Assembly: GCF_035943795.1 (NCBI RefSeq)
Contig: NZ_DASZBY010000114.1
Location: forward strand, 1 to 64,000
From: Aliidongia sp035943795
Lineage (GTDB): Bacteria; Pseudomonadota; Alphaproteobacteria; ATCC43930; CGMCC-115725
Direction: 5' to 3'
Length of the DNA: 64,000 nucleotides
Of this stretch, positions 43,385 to 51,695 are shown in pieces. The notes under the pieces were generated by a model, which saw only the letters and a list, made by a program, of their open reading frames with translations, made no database searches and was not told the DNA's origin. The translations under genes and the position numbers were made by a program. Position 1 is the first letter of the stretch. The number at the start of each line of letters is the position of its first letter.

Positions 43385-44037
43385 GCCGCAGCGGCGGCCG
43401 GCAGCAACGCGACGCCGGCCTGGACCGAGGCCTGCAGGTGAGTGAAGTTCCGCGGATTTTCGCGGAAATAGGCACTTGCCTGCAGGTAGTTTTCCACATC
43501 CTGGGGCGCGACCGTCGTGCCGGCGGGTGGGGCCAGGCCGGCGATCTCGCTGCCACCCAGCCATTTGCACACGGTCGTGGGGGCACCCGTCATGTTGATC
43601 CACAGCGCCAGGTACAGTTGCGCCGCCGGATCGATCGGACGCTGGCCGCTGGCCGCGATACAGCTGTCGATGCCGGCCAGCACGGTCTGCATCAGCCGAT
43701 CGTCCATCCGGTCGACGATCGGCTGTCCGAAGGCCGAGGCGAGCGCGTCGTTGACCAGTGCCGTGTTCGAGGGCGACAGCGGGTTGCCGTTCGGCAGCGG
43801 CCGACTGACGGCGGCAAGGAGGGCGGCAACGGCATCGTCGGCGGTGCCCGCCGCATTCAGCACGTCGGTCAAGGTGGAGCGTGCCAGGTCGTTGACGTTG
43901 GTGTCGCCCTGGAAGGCGCCGAAGCTGGCGCCGCTCTGGCCGCGGCGGGCATAGGACAGGCAGTAGGGCGAGGCATTGCCCAGTTCGTTCTGCTTGATCG
44001 CCGCGCGAATGGCGGGGTAGAGCGCCTGATCGACCAT
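43381..44037 (-). CDS. Hypothetical protein
   Basis: 218 aa, soluble, with no signal peptide and an Ala-rich end. Near the start is SYARRGQSGASFGAFQGDTN, which faintly recalls the substrate-cleft region of lysozyme-like muralytic domains (SGASFG...Q.D); the rest is unfamiliar. It converges on the aldo/keto reductase and overlaps its stop by 4 bases. It lies 63 bases downstream of the ArsR gene on the same strand. No function is assigned. Confidence 0.6.
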   Translation of the reverse strand: MVDQALYPAIRAAIKQNELGNASPYCLSYARRGQSGASFGAFQGDTNVNDLARSTLTDVLNAAGTADDAVAALLAAVSRPLPNGNPLSPSNTALVNDALASAFGQPIVDRMDDRLMQTVLAGIDSCIAASGQRPIDPAAQLYLALWINMTGAPTTVCKWLGGSEIAGLAPPAGTTVAPQDVENYLQASAYFRENPRNFTHLQASVQAGVALLPAAAAA

Positions 44038-44100
44038 CTCGTTCTCCCGGGGAATCGGAGGTTCACGAGCGGCGAGTGTGCCCCGCCTGATAGGGCCTGT

Positions 44101-44817
44101 CTAATTTTCACCCGAAGAAAATGCGACGTCGAGCTCGGGGCCGAACAGGCTGCCCATGCGCTCGCGTCCGACCGCCGTGATGCCGACCGCGCGCGTGTCG
44201 CGCAGGCGTTCGATCCAGCCCTGTTCGAACGCCGTGGTCGCGATCGCGGCACCGAGCGCGCCGGCCAGATGCGGTCGCCGTTCGCTCCAGTCCAGGCAGG
44301 GCCGGCAGAAGCAGCGCTGCCGCTTGAACCCGGTCTGCAGGTCGATGCCGATGGTCTGGAAAAAGCCGGTGCCGCTTTCGGTCACCGTGCCGCCATCCTC
44401 GCTCAGCACGACATGGCCGCGGGCGGTCAGCGCGTCGGCGACGGCCACGCCTAGCCGGCCGGCCAGGTGGTCGTAGCAGGTGCGGGCCTGGCGCAGCGCC
44501 GCATCCTTGACCGACGGCGGCCGATGGCGCAGCGGCGCATCGATCGCGGCGACGGCCATGATACCCTCGAGCATCCGGCCGACCAGCGGCGAGGCCAGTT
44601 TGAAATAGCGGTGACGGCCCTGCTTGGCGACGGCCAGCAGGTGGGATTCGGAAAGCTTGGCCAGATGCGCGCTCGCCGTCTGCGGCGTGACGCGGGCCAT
44701 AAAGGCCAGCTCCGAGGCGGTCAGCGCGCGGCCGTCCATCAGGGCGGCCAGCATGTTGGCCCGGGCGGGGTCGCCGACCAGGGCGGCGATTTCGGCGAGA
44801 TTGGATGCGGCGATCAT
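44101..44817 (-). CDS. ArsR-type winged-helix regulator
   Basis: 238 aa. N-terminal ArsR winged helix: LVGDPARANMLAALMDG, then LTASELAFMARVTPQTASAHLAKLSESHLL. A longer C-terminal region has the cysteine cluster QRCFCRPCLDWSERRPHLAG, characteristic of this subfamily and possibly metal- or redox-binding. A near-perfect palindrome lies just upstream (44858-44883), and a second copy lies in front of the EamA transporter gene at 46073. It probably controls both. Confidence 0.85.
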   Translation of the reverse strand: MIAASNLAEIAALVGDPARANMLAALMDGRALTASELAFMARVTPQTASAHLAKLSESHLLAVAKQGRHRYFKLASPLVGRMLEGIMAVAAIDAPLRHRPPSVKDAALRQARTCYDHLAGRLGVAVADALTARGHVVLSEDGGTVTESGTGFFQTIGIDLQTGFKRQRCFCRPCLDWSERRPHLAGALGAAIATTAFEQGWIERLRDTRAVGITAVGRERMGSLFGPELDVAFSSGEN

Positions 44818-44857
44818 GATGAGAGAATGGGCAATGCGGCTAACCGATACAAGCGGC

Positions 44858-44883
44858 GACGCTTCGTTGCCGAACGAAGCGTC
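44858..44883. promoter_or_regulatory. Putative ArsR operator, copy 1
   Basis: GACGCTTCGTT-GCCG-AACGAAGCGTC, a perfect inverted repeat with 11-base arms, 41 bases upstream of the regulator start (44817). The core TTCGTT-4-AACGAA recurs at 45987-46002. The length, symmetry and autoregulatory position fit an ArsR-family operator. Confidence 0.6.
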
Positions 44884-45005
44884 AAGGCGCGCGATCGCAG
44901 GATCGCGTACTCGTCGAGGTCATGAACGAAGCTGCGAAGGGGGCGTGGATTTGAGGCGCCCTTTATGCCAAGAGTTCTAAAGCTTCTGATTGAAAGATTG
45001 CTTGA

Positions 45006-45896
45006 ATGAATTTTTCTGCTGTTGGGAACGCTCTTCGGGCGGCGCTGGTCATTTCAACGTTGCTCGCGCCGATGACAGGTTTCGCGGCCGAGTGCGTCCT
45101 GAAAAAGACGGCGGAGATCCCGATCAGGGAGTGGGGGCGATTCCTCATTTTCGATGCGATGGTCGATCATCATCCGATCAAAGCGGCTTTTGGCAACGGC
45201 CAGCGGGTTGCCGAGATCACACCCGATTTGGCAGCGCTGCTTGGCGTTGCGCCAGGGTCTAGTTCACCCCCGTTTTCCAGAGGAGCTGTGAGCTTGAACA
45301 CTCTGCAGGTCGACAACCAGTCGATCCGCGATTTCGATGCGGAAGTTCTGACGGATGATCCTCCACCGCTGCCGCAGGGCGTTCAGCTTCGTGTAGGACC
45401 GGAGGTTTTCGGAAATCTCGATCTGGAAATTGATCTCAGCAGACATCGTCTCGCGTTGTTCCAGTCCGATCATTGTCCGGGCCAAGTCGTCTATTGGGCC
45501 AAGCAGTGGTTCGAAATGCCATACCACGTTCTTGCAGACGGTGCTCCTGCAGTCGAAGTTGAAGTAAATGGCTCCACCGTAACTGCAGGTCTTATGCTTG
45601 CATATCCCTATACGAACATTACGGCGGCCAAGGCCTGGGCCGTAGGTGCAGAAAAGACTTCAAAGAGAAATTATATTTTGGATCGACTGGCACTGGATGG
45701 CGTCACTCTACGCCATTTGAATGTTCGTTCGCTTGAAATTCAAGAATTGGAAGGTAACGGAAATATTTCCAGAGCAGATGCGAGACAATATGGCCTGGCT
45801 GATTTAATGATAGGTCGAAATAATTTGGAAAAACTTCATATCTTCATCTCAAGGAAAGATCATACGGTCTACTTTACGTTGGCGTCTCCTGATTAA
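45006..45896 (+). CDS. Secreted retropepsin-fold protein lacking both active-site motifs
   Basis: 296 aa with a Sec signal peptide (ALRAALVISTLLAPMTGFAAE). Two halves look like retropepsin (aspartyl protease) repeats. Where DTGA should stand they have AAFGNGQRVAEITPDLAALLG in the first half and AGLMLAYPYTNITAAKAWAVG in the second. The layer VGPEVFGNLDLEIDLSRHRL and SDHCPGQVVYW match the usual positions in bacterial two-repeat family members. Both catalytic Asp are therefore absent. The gene is visibly AT-richer than its neighbours and separates the ArsR gene from the EamA transporter, which suggests acquisition. Function unknown. Confidence 0.6.
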   Translation: MNFSAVGNALRAALVISTLLAPMTGFAAECVLKKTAEIPIREWGRFLIFDAMVDHHPIKAAFGNGQRVAEITPDLAALLGVAPGSSSPPFSRGAVSLNTLQVDNQSIRDFDAEVLTDDPPPLPQGVQLRVGPEVFGNLDLEIDLSRHRLALFQSDHCPGQVVYWAKQWFEMPYHVLADGAPAVEVEVNGSTVTAGLMLAYPYTNITAAKAWAVGAEKTSKRNYILDRLALDGVTLRHLNVRSLEIQELEGNGNISRADARQYGLADLMIGRNNLEKLHIFISRKDHTVYFTLASPD

Positions 45897-45986
45897 AATA
45901 TAAAAAGATAATGTCTGATGATATGGTTTTTACTATTCTGCGGGCGCATCCATCTGCGTCTCGTTGCCGGCAATGATCGAGATTAG

Positions 45987-46009
45987 TTCGTTGCTGAACG
46001 AAGCGTCGA
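45987..46009. promoter_or_regulatory. Putative ArsR operator, copy 2
   Basis: TTCGTTGCTGAACGAA (45987-46002) followed by GCGTC repeats the core and right flank of the site at 44863-44883 with one change in the loop. The left outer arm is not conserved. It lies 64 bases before the EamA transporter start, so the transporter is probably in the same regulon as the ArsR gene. Confidence 0.55.
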
Positions 46010-46072
46010 GACGAGCATTCGGACGAGAGCGATGGCAAGGTCCGTCCGAATTCATCTGACGGAGTCGCTGCC

Positions 46073-47011
46073 ATGTCTGCCGCCCGCCGCACCGATCTTG
46101 CCCTGCTGCTGCTTCTGTCGCTGCTGTGGGGCGCTTCCTACGCGCTCATCCGTGTCGCAGTCGAGACTATTCCGCCGCTGACCCTCGTTGCGGTGCGCGT
46201 CACGATCGCGACGGTGCTGTTGCAGCTGCTGTTGGCGCGGCAGGGGTCGGCCTTGCCGCGCGATCCGGTCCTGTGGCGGCGGTTTGCCATCCAGGCGGCG
46301 ATGAACGGCATCCTGCCGTTCAGCCTGATCGCCTGGGGCGAGCAGCGTATCGACAGCGGGCTGGCCGGGGTACTGAACTCGACGACGCCGATCTTTGTGT
46401 TCCTGTTCGCCCGCCTGTGGACCCGCCAGGAGCCGGCGACGCTGCGCCAGCTTGGCGGCACCTTGCTGGGCCTGGCCGGCATCATCGCGATCGTCGGGCC
46501 GACGGCGCTCAGGGCCGGCCTCTCGGGCGATGTGCTGGCCCAGGCCGCAGTGGTCGCGGCCACGATCTGCTATGCCGTGGCCGTGCTGTTCGGGCGGAAT
46601 TTCGCAGGCCTGCCCGCGATCGTGCCGGCGGCCGGCTCGACCGCGGTCTCGGCACTCGTCATGGTGCCGCTCGCCCTGGTGATCGAGCGGCCGTGGGAAC
46701 TACCGATGCCGTCGGCGGCCTCGATCCTGGCCTTGCTGGCACTCGGCACCTGCTCGACTGCGGGCGCTTTCGTGGTTTATTTCCGGCTGCTGGGTTCGCT
46801 GGGCTCGGTCGGTACCGCCAGCGTCGCCTATCTGCGCGCGGCGGTCTCGGTCGGCATCGGCGTCCTGTTCCTGGGCGAGGTGCCCAGCTGGCGCACGGCC
46901 GGCGGCCTGGCGCTGGTCCTGGTCGGTGTCGCGGCGATGACCCTGCCGTTCAAGCCGCGGGCTTTCCGTTTCCGTTCGATCCTCGCTAGAGTGCCGCCTC
47001 CCACAGTCTGA
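46073..47011 (+). CDS. EamA/DMT-superfamily transporter
   Basis: 312 aa with ten predicted transmembrane helices as two EamA repeats. LLLLSLLWGASYALIRVAVE opens the first, and SAASILALLALGTCSTAGAF with GEVPSWRTAGGLALVLVGVA belong to the second. DMT exporters move amino acids, nucleobases or drugs. The proposed ArsR operator upstream links it to the regulator 1.3 kb away. It ends 14 bases before the oligopeptidase gene. Confidence 0.9.
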   Translation: MSAARRTDLALLLLLSLLWGASYALIRVAVETIPPLTLVAVRVTIATVLLQLLLARQGSALPRDPVLWRRFAIQAAMNGILPFSLIAWGEQRIDSGLAGVLNSTTPIFVFLFARLWTRQEPATLRQLGGTLLGLAGIIAIVGPTALRAGLSGDVLAQAAVVAATICYAVAVLFGRNFAGLPAIVPAAGSTAVSALVMVPLALVIERPWELPMPSAASILALLALGTCSTAGAFVVYFRLLGSLGSVGTASVAYLRAAVSVGIGVLFLGEVPSWRTAGGLALVLVGVAAMTLPFKPRAFRFRSILARVPPPTV

Positions 47012-47025
47012 GAGTCGCGCCTGCC

Positions 47026-49083
47026 ATGACCGATCGTCCCGCCGCGCCCGTCGCGGCCCGCAAACCCCATCGCTACGAGCGGCACGGCGTGACGATCGAG
47101 GATCCGTATCACTGGCTGCGCGATCCGAAGTACCCGACCGTCGACGACCTGGAGATCCTGGCCCATCTCGAAGCGGAGAACGATTATTTCCGGGCGGTCA
47201 TGCGGCCCTTGGAGCCGCTGGTCGAGACCCTGTTCGCCGAGATGAAGGGCCGCATCAAGGAGGACGAATCCTCGGTGCCGGTCGAAGAGGGCGGCTTCCT
47301 CTATCAATGGCGCTTCGAGACCGGGGGGCAATATCGCAAATGGTACCGCCGGCCGGTCGCGGGCGGCGCGGAACAGCTGCTGCTCGACGAGCCGGCGCTG
47401 GCCGAGGGCAAAGGGTTTTTCCGGCTGGCGGGATTCTCGGTCAGCCCGGATGGCGGGCTGCTGGCGTACAGCGCTGACGACAGCGGAGCCGAGCGCTTCA
47501 CCCTGCGGATCAAGGACCTCTCGACCGGCGCGCTGCTGCCGGTCGAGATTCCGGAAACGATCGGCCAGCCGATCTGGTCCGCCGACGGCCGCGTGCTGCT
47601 CTATAGCGTGGTCAACCAGGCCTGGCGTCCGTACCAGATCCGCGCCCACGTGTTGGGCAGTGCGGTCGCGGACGACCGCGTGCTCTACGAGGAGCCGGAC
47701 GAGGGCTTCCGCGTCGGCGTCGGAAAGTCCCAGAGCCGCGAAGTGATCTTTCTGATCACCGGCGACCATGTGACGAGCGAGGTGCGCTTCGTGCCGGCGG
47801 CCGACCCGTTCGCGGCGCAGACGCTGATCGCCGCGCGTCAGACCGGCCGCGAGTATCATGCGGACCATGGCGGCGGCGCGCTCTACCTGCGGGTCAACGA
47901 CACCCACAAGAATTTCCGGGTGGTGCGCGCGACGTTGGACGCGCCGGGGCCGGACCATTGGGTTGAACTGGTCGCCGGCGGCGACCGGCGCTATATCCGC
48001 GGACTGACCGCGTTCGCCCGGTTCCTGGTGCTGGAGGAACGCCATGCCGGCCTGGACCAGGTCATCCTGCGTCATTCGGACGGCACGGAACAGGCCGTCG
48101 CCTTTCCCGAGGCGGCTTACGAGGCCGGATTAGGCGCCACGCCGGCGATCGATCCGCGCTCCATCCGGCTCGGCTATTCCTCGATGGCGACGCCGGCCAC
48201 GACCTATGACTATGCGGTCGCCGATCGGCGCCTGACGGTGCTGAAGGTGCAGGAGATCCCGTCGGGCTATGATCCGGCGGATTATGCGACCGAGCGGTTG
48301 ATGGCGCCGGCGCGCGACGGGGTGCTGGTGCCGATCTCGGTGGTCTATCGCAAGGGCTGGGCCCCGGGCGCGGCCAAGCCGCTGCATCTCTATGGCTACG
48401 GCGCCTATGGGCTCGGCATGTCGCCCAGCTTCAGTTTGGCGCGCATCTCGCTGCTGGATCGCGGCTTCGCCTATGCCATCGCCCATATCCGCGGCGGCGA
48501 CGAGCTGGGCTACGGCTGGTACGAGGCCGGCAAGCTCGACCGGCGCCGCAACACCTTCAACGACTTCATCGACGCCGCGCGCTTCCTCGTGCGTGAAGGT
48601 TATGCGACCGAGGGCGGCATCTCGACCTCCGGCGGTTCGGCCGGCGGCCAGCTGATGGGCGTCATCGTCAACGAGGCCCCGGAACTGTGGCGCGCGGTCG
48701 TGGCCCATGTACCGTTCGTCGATGCGCTCAACACCATGCAGGACGCGACCCTGCCGTTGACCCCGCCGGAGTGGCCGGAATGGGGCAACCCGATCGAGGA
48801 CAAGGCGGCGTTCGACTATATCCGGTCCTATTCGCCCTACGACCAGGCGGTGGCCCAGGCCTATCCGCCGATGATGATCACGGCGGGCCTGAACGACCCG
48901 CGCGTGACCTATTGGGAACCGGCGAAATGGGCGGCGAAGCTGCGGACGCTGAAGACCGACGGTAACGTGCTGGTGTCCAAGACCAACATGGGCGCCGGCC
49001 ATGGCGGCAAATCCGGGCGCTTCGACCGTCTGACCGAAATCGCCGAGGAATATGCCTTCGTCATCCACGCGTTCGCGCGGTGA
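47026..49083 (+). CDS. ptrB: Oligopeptidase B (S9A serine peptidase)
   Basis: 685 aa, the usual length. An N-terminal beta-propeller gate (about residues 75-400) is followed by an alpha/beta-hydrolase domain. Catalytic Ser in TSGGSAGGQL (about residue 535), Asp in TAGLNDPRV and His in GAGHGGKSGR. PYHWLRDPKYP near the start is the S9 opening. It cleaves short peptides after Arg or Lys in the cytoplasm or periplasm; no signal peptide is seen. Confidence 0.94.
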   Translation: MTDRPAAPVAARKPHRYERHGVTIEDPYHWLRDPKYPTVDDLEILAHLEAENDYFRAVMRPLEPLVETLFAEMKGRIKEDESSVPVEEGGFLYQWRFETGGQYRKWYRRPVAGGAEQLLLDEPALAEGKGFFRLAGFSVSPDGGLLAYSADDSGAERFTLRIKDLSTGALLPVEIPETIGQPIWSADGRVLLYSVVNQAWRPYQIRAHVLGSAVADDRVLYEEPDEGFRVGVGKSQSREVIFLITGDHVTSEVRFVPAADPFAAQTLIAARQTGREYHADHGGGALYLRVNDTHKNFRVVRATLDAPGPDHWVELVAGGDRRYIRGLTAFARFLVLEERHAGLDQVILRHSDGTEQAVAFPEAAYEAGLGATPAIDPRSIRLGYSSMATPATTYDYAVADRRLTVLKVQEIPSGYDPADYATERLMAPARDGVLVPISVVYRKGWAPGAAKPLHLYGYGAYGLGMSPSFSLARISLLDRGFAYAIAHIRGGDELGYGWYEAGKLDRRRNTFNDFIDAARFLVREGYATEGGISTSGGSAGGQLMGVIVNEAPELWRAVVAHVPFVDALNTMQDATLPLTPPEWPEWGNPIEDKAAFDYIRSYSPYDQAVAQAYPPMMITAGLNDPRVTYWEPAKWAAKLRTLKTDGNVLVSKTNMGAGHGGKSGRFDRLTEIAEEYAFVIHAFAR

Positions 49084-49094
49084 TCGGCGGGGGG

Positions 49095-49331
49095 TCAGTC
49101 CGCCGCGACCAGCTGCTCGTAGGGCAGCAATCCGGGCTCGGCGTCGCGGCGCGCCAGATAGGCGGCCTTCAGCTCGGTCGCTGCCTGGCTGTAGGCCAGC
49201 AGCATCTCCTGGTCGTCCGGCTCCAAGTCGGTCACGTCGCCGTCGACCTGGTCCTTGATCCGGCAGATTTCGGCGTCCACGCCTTGGACGGCCATGACCA
49301 GGGTTCGCGCGCTCAGTTCGGCCATCGTCAT
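49095..49331 (-). CDS. Tsi2-like immunity protein
   Basis: 78 aa from the ATG at 49331 after GGGGAGA. It aligns end to end with Tsi2 of Pseudomonas aeruginosa (77 aa): RTLVMAVQGVDAEI against the TLMVAIQCVAAR helix, AYSQAATELKAAY against the second helix, and LLPYEQLV against the LPPYDRLI ending. Tsi2 is a helical dimer that binds and neutralises Tse2. The gene follows the Tse2-like toxin by 19 bases, as in P. aeruginosa. The comparison is from memory of the Tsi2 sequence. Confidence 0.82.
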   Translation of the reverse strand: MTMAELSARTLVMAVQGVDAEICRIKDQVDGDVTDLEPDDQEMLLAYSQAATELKAAYLARRDAEPGLLPYEQLVAAD

Positions 49332-49350
49332 TCTCCCCGGGACATGTCGC

Positions 49351-49815
49351 TCAACGAGCGGCCTCACACAGCTTTACCACGGCATTGCGGGCGAAATTGT
49401 CGAGCGCGCCCTTGTAGGCCTCGACCGACAGTTTCGCGCCCGCCGCCTCGATCTGGTAGTGCTCGGCGCCATAGGTGCTGTTATGGCCGGTGTGGCGCAC
49501 CGTCAGCGAATCCGGAACGATCGTGCCCTTTGGAATCGTGAAATAGAACCAGTACTTGTGGCCGAACACGCCGTTCTTGTCGAACAGCGAGGTGCCGCCG
49601 CCCGGATCGACGACCGGCTTTCCGTCGTGCATGTAGGGCAAGACGTCGGCCGGACGGGTCTTCGTCACGGTCGCTCCCCTGACCTTGCTCTCGAAGGTCT
49701 TTGCCTCGAGCGACGGGTAGAGCACCCCGGTGACGGCATGATTGTCGACGATCACGCCGCCCGAGAAATCCTCCTGGCGGACGCTGCGGAACAGATCGAC
49801 TGTCGTGTTCACCAT
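49351..49815 (-). CDS. Tse2-like ADP-ribosyltransferase-fold toxin
   Basis: 154 aa from the ATG at 49815. It matches Tse2 (about 158 aa), the cytoplasm-acting type VI effector of P. aeruginosa. TVDLFRSV corresponds to LTLYRAV, DPGGGTSLFDKNGVF to DTGGTSVFDRAGVL (with the Thr75-Ser76 pair), TIPKGTIVPDSLTV to VIPDGTDIPPDLKV, AEHYQI to ATHYTI, and GALDNFARNAV to GHLDNFVRNAI. No signal peptide, as in Tse2. It is followed by the Tsi2-like gene and no T6SS component is in the window. It may be an orphan effector or a toxin-antitoxin pair. Confidence 0.85.
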   Translation of the reverse strand: MVNTTVDLFRSVRQEDFSGGVIVDNHAVTGVLYPSLEAKTFESKVRGATVTKTRPADVLPYMHDGKPVVDPGGGTSLFDKNGVFGHKYWFYFTIPKGTIVPDSLTVRHTGHNSTYGAEHYQIEAAGAKLSVEAYKGALDNFARNAVVKLCEAAR

Positions 49816-49896
49816 CCGGATCACCCCTTCCTGCCCGATGCCCGCGCATCGATCGCGATGATGGCAGGAAGGATCGGCCATACCTGTGACATTGCT

Positions 49897-49928
49897 CACC
49901 CCAGGATGAACAGGTTCATCCTGGGGTG
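49897..49928 (-). terminator. Strong hairpin between the glycosylase gene and the Tse2-like gene
   Basis: CACCCCAGGATGAAC (49897-49911) and GTTCATCCTGGGGTG (49914-49928) are perfect 15-base complements around two bases. It follows the minus-strand glycosylase stop at 49934 by five bases and lies about 80 bases before the toxin start. It therefore likely terminates upstream transcription and isolates the toxin pair. No T-tract follows, so termination may be weak. Confidence 0.6.
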
Positions 49929-49933
49929 GTGGG

Positions 49934-50599
49934 CTACTCAGGCACCGAATAGGCGAGGATCATCGACAGGTGGGCGAACGGGCGGCCGGTCTCGATGGCC
50001 CAGTCGTCGAACTGCGCCGCGGCGCGGGCGCGCACCGCCTTGCCCTTGCCACCCTCGGTCACGCCCCAGGTCTGCAGGGCGGCCTCGACCGACGGGCTGA
50101 AGATGAACGTGTCGCGGCCGACCATGCGCAGGAAGCGCGGCGCCGAATCGCCGCCGAATTGGCTGAAGCGCTGGGCGAGCGCCTCCCACAGTTCCAGGGT
50201 CCGGCCGGCCGGCCAGGAGGCCAGCCAGCGGCCGAAGCCGCCGGCCTCCGCCGAAATCATGCGCAGGGCCGAAGCATTGGGCGGTACGGATTTGAGCTTG
50301 CCCCAATGGCGGATCAGCCGCGTATCGCCCATCAGCGGCTCCAGATCCTCTTCGGTCATGGCGGCCACGGCGTCCGGCACGAAACCGTGAAACACCGCCT
50401 CGAATGCCGGCCATTTCTGATCGACGACCGAATGCTTGATGCCGGCCCGGAAGATCCTGAGGCACAGCAGCGACAGGTACCGGCCGTCGGGCAGGGCGGC
50501 GAGTTCCGCGGACGTCCTGACCATCGGCAGGGCGTCGCGCAGGGCACTTTCGCCGCGCCGCTCGATCGCGCGGGCCAGGATCGGTTCGAACGGGATCAT
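49934..50599 (-). CDS. DNA-3-methyladenine glycosylase I family protein
   Basis: 221 aa from the ATG before IPFEPILARAI. HhH-GPD glycosylase fold of the Tag family, which removes 3-methyladenine in base-excision repair. Family features are SVVDQKWPAFEAVFHGF (aromatic base-pocket region), VAAMTEEDLEPLMGDTRLIRHWGKL, and the following helix with NASALRMI. It is longer at the N-terminus than E. coli Tag, and the terminal zinc ligands are not obvious, as in other divergent members. Monocistronic by the look of the hairpin behind it. Confidence 0.78.
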   Translation of the reverse strand: MIPFEPILARAIERRGESALRDALPMVRTSAELAALPDGRYLSLLCLRIFRAGIKHSVVDQKWPAFEAVFHGFVPDAVAAMTEEDLEPLMGDTRLIRHWGKLKSVPPNASALRMISAEAGGFGRWLASWPAGRTLELWEALAQRFSQFGGDSAPRFLRMVGRDTFIFSPSVEAALQTWGVTEGGKGKAVRARAAAQFDDWAIETGRPFAHLSMILAYSVPE

Positions 50600-50711
50600 C
50601 GGGAAACGGCCTCGAACGGGAAGATGCTTCGATCTTAGACGAAGCGTTCGACCGGGACGAGGGGAGTGGGGGGCATCATTCTGAGCGGCCAAGCACCTGC
50701 CGGAGCCGTCG

Positions 50712-51665
50712 ATGACCCTGCCCTTTCCCTTGCTCGACCCGCGCGAGCGCCACCACCGGATCGCCTCGCCGGTATCCGGCCTGTCGTTGTTCCTGCGCCA
50801 CCTGCCACCGACCGGTCGCCCGAACGGCCGGGCGGTGCTCTATGTCCATGGCGCGAGCTTTCCCTCGGCGCTGTCGATCGCCCACCGCTTCGACGGGCGA
50901 TCGTGGCGTGACGACCTCGCGGACGCCGGGTTCGACGTCTGGGGGTTCGATTTCCTGGGGTTTGGCCATTCCGACCGCTATCCGGAGATGGCCGCTCCGG
51001 CCGAGGCCCATGCGCCGCTCGGCCGTGCCGGTCCCGCCGCACGCCAGATCGAGGCCGCCGCGCGGTTCGTCGCGGCGCATCATGCCATCGCCCGGCTGTC
51101 GATCGTCGCCCATTCCTGGGGCACGATCGCGGCCGGACGCTGCGCGCAGGAATGCCCCGAACTGGTCGATCGACTGGTGCTGTTCGGGCCGATCGTCCGG
51201 CGCGAGGGCGAAGCGTCGGACGCGCCGGAGCCCGCCTGGTTTCCGGTCACGCTCGATGATCAATGGACCCGCTTCACCAAGGACGTGCCGGCCGGCGAAC
51301 CCGCCGTGCTGTCGGGTCACCATTTCGCCGACTGGGGGCCGCGCTATCTGGCCAGCGACCCCGGCAGTGCCGACCGGCGGCCGGCGGCGGTGCATGTGCC
51401 AGGCGGGCCCAGCGCCGACGTGATCGACGCCTGGTCCGGGCGGCTCGCCTACGACCCGGCCGCCCTGGCACTGCCGGTCGCGATCATCCGCGGCGAATGG
51501 GACAGCTCGAGCACCGACGCGGATGCGCGCTGGCTGTTCGACCGGCTCGTCGCGTCACCTGTGAAGCGGGACGTCAAGATCGGCCGGGCGACCCATCTCA
51601 TGCACCTGGAGACGGGCCGCACCGCGCTTCACGCCGAAACCCGCGCGTTCCTGCTGGGCGAATAG
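50712..51665 (+). CDS. Alpha/beta hydrolase
   Basis: 317 aa. Fold opening AVLYVHGASFPSALS with the oxyanion-type HG motif (about residue 42), nucleophile elbow VAHSWGTIAAG (Ser about residue 138), acid near IRGEWDSSSTDAD and His in RATHLMHLE, so the catalytic triad is complete. The VWGFDFLGFGHSDR segment is typical of this superfamily. The substrate is unknown; esterase or lactonase is as good a guess as any. Divergent from the glycosylase gene. Confidence 0.85.
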   Translation: MTLPFPLLDPRERHHRIASPVSGLSLFLRHLPPTGRPNGRAVLYVHGASFPSALSIAHRFDGRSWRDDLADAGFDVWGFDFLGFGHSDRYPEMAAPAEAHAPLGRAGPAARQIEAAARFVAAHHAIARLSIVAHSWGTIAAGRCAQECPELVDRLVLFGPIVRREGEASDAPEPAWFPVTLDDQWTRFTKDVPAGEPAVLSGHHFADWGPRYLASDPGSADRRPAAVHVPGGPSADVIDAWSGRLAYDPAALALPVAIIRGEWDSSSTDADARWLFDRLVASPVKRDVKIGRATHLMHLETGRTALHAETRAFLLGE

Positions 51666-51695
51666 GCCATTTACCGTCATCCCGCGGCGGCGGGC

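Noticed and set aside
51675..51694. CGTCATCCCGCGGCGGCGGG as another copy of the palindromic repeat
   Set aside because: It shares the CGTCAT start and a GC-rich stem, but the right end and spacing do not match; too short to claim.
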